NCBI GenBank assembly: GCA_965243715.1
Contig: CBDEVU010000017.1
Location: 496,001-560,000, forward strand
Source of the DNA: UBA11606 sp965243715
Lineage (GTDB): Bacteria; Actinomycetota; Acidimicrobiia; Acidimicrobiales; Aldehydirespiratoraceae
Length of the DNA stretch: 64,000 bases
Reading direction: 5' to 3'
Both the position numbers and the translations under genes were made by a program. Position 1 is the first letter of the stretch, and each line of letters starts with the position of its first letter. The notes under the pieces are model-generated. The model was not told the origin of the DNA. It ran no database searches and saw nothing but the letters and a program-made list of their open reading frames with translations. Shown here piece by piece: positions 60,857-64,000 of the stretch.

Positions 60857-61130
60857 TGCTACTCGTACCCTGCCCCCACTGCGGCCCCCGCAATGCTGCC
60901 GACCTGTCTTACGGCGGCGAGGCTCACTCTCGCCCGACCCCAAAGCTGCCTCCCAGAAGGAATGGCGCACCTACCTTTATCTGCGCGACAACCCGTCGGG
61001 CTGGCTCAAGGAGAACTGGTACTGCTCGTCGGGCTGCCGCAAGCATTTCCAACTAGAACGTCACACCCTCACCGGCGAACTGAGGAATCCTCCTTTGCCC
61101 GGTAGCAAAACCGCAGGAGGTGGCTCATGA
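60856..61130 (+). CDS. soxD: sarcosine oxidase delta subunit (frame broken)
   Basis: SoxD is the small zinc-binding subunit (~90-100 residues). The first part reads MLLVPCPHCGPRNAADLSY up to GGEAHSRP in the frame of ATG 60856, the second DPKAASQKEWRTYLYLRDNP and WYCSSGCRKHFQLERHT in the next frame, ending at 61130. Together they give the whole protein. Adding one C in the run at 60933-60935 joins them (SRPDPKAA), a typical homopolymer deletion. The zinc ligands CPxC and the late Cys-His are kept, so the gene is probably intact in the organism. Confidence 0.82.
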
Positions 61131-61774
61131 GTCATCGTCTCCCCGCCTCACCCGGCGAAGTCATTGATCGCTCAAAGCCGATCACCTTCACTTGGAACGG
61201 CAAAAAAATGAAGGGCTACCGGGGTGACACAATCGCCTCGGCGCTCATGGCCAACGGCGTACACGTCATCAGCCGCTCCATGAAGTACAAGCGTCCTCGA
61301 GGGGTGCTGACCGCTGATTACTGGGATCCAAACACGACCGTGCAGGTCGGTGACGAACCCAATGTCCGCGCCGGTCACCGCAAGTTGGCCGCTGGTATGA
61401 ACGTCTCGGCCCAAAACGTGTGGCCGTCGCTGAAGTACGACGCGGGGGCAGCCAACGGACTCGTAGGACGTTTCCTCACCGCAGGCTTCTACTACAAGAC
61501 GTTCATGAAGCCCGCCTTTTTGTGGCCGAAGTACGAAGCCGTTCTGGCCAAGTTCGCGCCGGGTGGAAAGGTCGACCTCGGAACCCCTCACGGCTACTAC
61601 GACAAGCGTTACATGCATCCCGATGTCGTCGTTGCCGGGGGCGGTCCCGCTGGGCTTGCGGCGGCTACCGCGGCGGCCAACGCTGGCGCTTCGGTCATCC
61701 TCGTCGAGCACGAAAACGCTATCGGCGGTCACCTCCTTGTGGGGATCCGACGAAGATCGGGCCGCCGCGGCTGA
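61127..61774 (+). CDS. soxA: sarcosine oxidase alpha subunit, N-terminal part (frame broken)
   Basis: N-terminal ~205 residues of the large subunit: the ferredoxin-like domain ITFTWNGKKMKGYRGDTIAS with SRSMKYKRPRGVLT, then the dinucleotide-binding VVVAGGGPAGLAAATAAANA and VEHENAIGGHLL. ATG 61127 overlaps the soxD stop. At 61731-61745 the frame goes wrong (VGIRRRSGRRG and a stop at 61774); taking out one base gives HLLWGSDEDRAAA, which continues in the next frame. Confidence 0.85.
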   Translation: MSHRLPASPGEVIDRSKPITFTWNGKKMKGYRGDTIASALMANGVHVISRSMKYKRPRGVLTADYWDPNTTVQVGDEPNVRAGHRKLAAGMNVSAQNVWPSLKYDAGAANGLVGRFLTAGFYYKTFMKPAFLWPKYEAVLAKFAPGGKVDLGTPHGYYDKRYMHPDVVVAGGGPAGLAAATAAANAGASVILVEHENAIGGHLLVGIRRRSGRRG

Positions 61775-64000
61775 CCTCAAAGCCGCAGCTGAGAAGGCGG
61801 GGGTCGAGATCCTAGAGAACTCCACCGTCACCGGCCGCTACGAGGACAACTGGATTTCCATCGTTCAGCGCAGCCACGGCATTGCCTTGGAGCGGCTGAT
61901 CAAGGCTCGGGCCAAGGTCCTCGTTGTGGCCGCGGGCACCATCGAGCGTCCGTATGTCTTTGCCGGTAACGACATCCCAGGGGTCATGACCTCCGGCGCG
62001 GTCCGTCGCCTTATCAACCTCTACGGGGTGAAGCCGGGCCAGCAAGCGGTTGTTTTGACGGCCAACGAATCCGGCGACGCGGCGGCGGACGATCTTCGTC
62101 GAGTCGGTATCGACGTCACCGTGGTTGATGCCCGCGAGGGCCAGACCATTGCCTCAGCCAGCGGTTCCAAGCAGCGGGTCAAGAACGTGACCCTCAGCGA
62201 CGAAACGTCGATCGACTGCGATCTTGTGGTCACCGCGGTGGGTTGGACCGCTCCGACCTCGCTGCTGAACATGGCGGGCGACCGTCCGGTGTACGACCCG
62301 GCGGCGGCTCGCTTCTTCCCCGGCACGCCCCCCGACAACGTGTTATCCACCGGCGGTATTTGCGGCGATGGCAGCCGCGACGAACTCGTCGCCCACGGTT
62401 CGGCCACCGGCGAACTAGCCGCTAGGCGCGCCGCGGCGGCCCGCCACCGCCTGCAATCAGCAACCGCTAGAGCCACAGCCGTTGACGGCCCCGAGCCGGA
62501 GTTTCCGACCGATAACCGCACGCCCTTGGGTCGCCAAGCTCACGTAGAGCTCTACCGCTCCAGCACCCACGGCATTGTCGACTACTCCGAAGATGTGGGG
62601 TCTAAGGATCTGTTCGGTGCCGCCGCGGAAGGCTTCGACTCGGTCGAGTTGCTCAAGCGTTTCACCACCGCAACCATGGGTCCATCCCAGGGCAAGTTAG
62701 AAACGGTCAACACCGTTGCCGTGCTAGCCGAGGCCCGTGGCGAAACCATCGCCGAGGTTGGTACCACCGTGTGGCGCCCGCCATACGCGCCGGTCACGCT
62801 CGGTGCCCTCGGTGGCCGGATCTTCGAGCCGGTTCGGGTTTCGTCGATTCAGCCTTGGCACGAAGCCAACGGCTATACCTCGATCCTGGCTGGCCAGTGG
62901 GTCCGCCCGGAGCATTACGGCGATCCCCAAGGCGAGGTGCGCAACACCCGCACCAACGTGGGCATCTCCGATGTGACCCCGCTCGGCAAGCTCGACTTGC
63001 AGGGCCCCGACGTAACGAAGTTGCTGAGCCTGCTCTACACCAACAAGTGGATGCAGCTACCGATCGGCAGCGTTCGCTACGGCATCATGTGCGCCGAAGA
63101 TGGGGTCGTGCTCGACGATGGTGTCACCGCCCGTTTGGGCGAGGAGCACTACCTGATGACCACAACATCGTCGGGGGCGGGCACTATCTGGAGTTGGGTT
63201 GAGAACTGGCTCCAGACCGAGCACCCCGACTGGCAGGTCCACTGCACCCCGGTAACCACCGGCCTGACGTCGATCAACATTGCCGGTCCTCGCTCCCGCG
63301 AGCTGCTGGCCCGCCTCGTTGAGAGTGATGACTCTGAGAGTAGCAACTCGGAAGGTATTGATCTTGACCCGGAGGGCTTCAAGTACATGCAGGTCCGCAC
63401 CGGCACTATCGCCGGGGTCAAAAACTGCATCGTGTGGCGTATTGGTTTCACCGGCGAGTTGTCCTTCGAGATCCACGTGCCGTCCGCTTACGGCCTGCAC
63501 GTCTGGAACACCCTCCTCGCCAAGGGCAAAGACCTCGGCGTGGCACCGTTCGGTCTCGAAGCCCAGCGCGTCATGCGTCTGGAGAAGGGCCACTTCATCG
63601 TTGGCCAAGACACCGACGGCCTGAGCAAGGTTCCGACCACCGCCATGATTCCCTTGTTGAAACTCGACAAGGACGACTGGGCGGGGATGACCGAAACCGC
63701 CTGGGCTCTCGAAGCGGACTATCCGGTCATCGTTGCCGTTCAGCCCACCGATCCCAAGGTGGTGCCCGAAGAGGCCTGCCAGATCTTGCGGGCGGGAACC
63801 AAGGAGATCGTGGGACGCATTACCTCGTCTCGCTACTCCCCCACCCTTGAGCGTTCGGTCTGCCTCGCGCAGGTATCCCAAGAATTCGCCGCCGCGGGCA
63901 GCACCCTTACCGTGCTCTTGGTGAACGGCGAACGCATCACCGCCAAGGTGATAGAACATCACGCCCACTTCGATCCCGAAGGAGAACGACTCCGTGGCTA
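61737..64000 (+). CDS. soxA: sarcosine oxidase alpha subunit, main part (frame broken, runs off the window)
   Basis: The rest of SoxA, about 755 residues, open to the window end. It contains the NAD-binding domain (VVAAGTIERPYVFAGNDIPG, ADDLRRVGIDVTVVDAREG) and, from about 62,800, the folate-binding aminomethyltransferase-like domain (EANGYTSILAGQWVRPEHYG, GFTGELSFEIHVPSAYGLHV, LRMEKGHFIVGQDTDGL-like VMRLEKGHFIVGQDTDG). The full subunit would be ~958 residues, the normal size. The last codon visible is Gly followed by TA, probably the stop, and GTGGCT at 63994 may start soxG. Confidence 0.86.
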   Translation, partial: MWGSDEDRAAAADLKAAAEKAGVEILENSTVTGRYEDNWISIVQRSHGIALERLIKARAKVLVVAAGTIERPYVFAGNDIPGVMTSGAVRRLINLYGVKPGQQAVVLTANESGDAAADDLRRVGIDVTVVDAREGQTIASASGSKQRVKNVTLSDETSIDCDLVVTAVGWTAPTSLLNMAGDRPVYDPAAARFFPGTPPDNVLSTGGICGDGSRDELVAHGSATGELAARRAAAARHRLQSATARATAVDGPEPEFPTDNRTPLGRQAHVELYRSSTHGIVDYSEDVGSKDLFGAAAEGFDSVELLKRFTTATMGPSQGKLETVNTVAVLAEARGETIAEVGTTVWRPPYAPVTLGALGGRIFEPVRVSSIQPWHEANGYTSILAGQWVRPEHYGDPQGEVRNTRTNVGISDVTPLGKLDLQGPDVTKLLSLLYTNKWMQLPIGSVRYGIMCAEDGVVLDDGVTARLGEEHYLMTTTSSGAGTIWSWVENWLQTEHPDWQVHCTPVTTGLTSINIAGPRSRELLARLVESDDSESSNSEGIDLDPEGFKYMQVRTGTIAGVKNCIVWRIGFTGELSFEIHVPSAYGLHVWNTLLAKGKDLGVAPFGLEAQRVMRLEKGHFIVGQDTDGLSKVPTTAMIPLLKLDKDDWAGMTETAWALEADYPVIVAVQPTDPKVVPEEACQILRAGTKEIVGRITSSRYSPTLERSVCLAQVSQEFAAAGSTLTVLLVNGERITAKVIEHHAHFDPEGERLRG

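Overview
The window is a GC-rich bacterial chromosome segment, most likely from a high-GC actinobacterium and probably Acidimicrobiia. I infer this from threonine-rich linkers after signal sequences (three proteins), a DUF222/HNH endonuclease of the mycobacterial 13E12-repeat type, and many ATGA/GTGA-coupled operons. No rRNA, tRNA, CRISPR array or transposase was seen.

Bases 1-22,700 are a dense anti-phage defence island. It opens inside a BREX operon on the plus strand: the end of brxC/pglY, pglX (split by a frameshift), pglZ and a short brxL. A lipoprotein gene follows, then a minus-strand pair, an AAA ATPase and an S8 protease, that matches the IetAS layout. Next is a HelD-like UvrD helicase carrying a tandemly duplicated nuclease-like insert. 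Last is a tightly coupled minus-strand trio, DUF6361 protein, phospholipase-D-family protein and large SF2 helicase, which I cannot assign to a named system and regard as the best candidate for something undescribed. A spacer with a 21-base G run and a DUF222/HNH gene with an apparently leaderless promoter close the island.

Bases 24,300-42,400 are metabolic: a ROK kinase, an MFS exporter, ilvD, then a coupled run (TetR regulator, FAD-linked oxidase, Bcr-type MFS, aminotransferase, LigA-like and LigB-like extradiol dioxygenase subunits, FAH-family enzyme). A minus-strand group (hpaF-like isomerase, HpaE-like aldehyde dehydrogenase, shikimate kinase) and a divergent plus-strand group (second FAH enzyme, small ORF, quinone reductase, HpaH-like hydratase, AhpD-like protein, acyl-CoA synthetase) follow. 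Together they look like a homoprotocatechuate-type meta-cleavage pathway without a visible aldolase.

Bases 42,400-56,100 are mostly housekeeping: GH3 hexosaminidase, metY, engB, a glycine-betaine ABC transporter with a fused double permease, typA, an SDR, pyrE-pyrC and a secreted GDPD-like phosphodiesterase. Bases 56,082-58,620 form a repeat mosaic: three copies of a zinc-ribbon/DUF4190 membrane-protein gene, a Fcy1-like cytosine deaminase, and relics of the neighbouring gdpD and lysR genes. The window ends in a sarcosine oxidase operon (soxB, soxD, soxA) divergent from a LysR regulator.

At least five, probably six, genes carry a single-base frame disruption (pglX, ietS, DUF6361, nagZ-like, soxD, soxA). 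Because these include metabolic operon genes with otherwise well conserved sequence, residual indel errors in the assembly are the most economical explanation, and the proteins should be treated as probably intact until checked.
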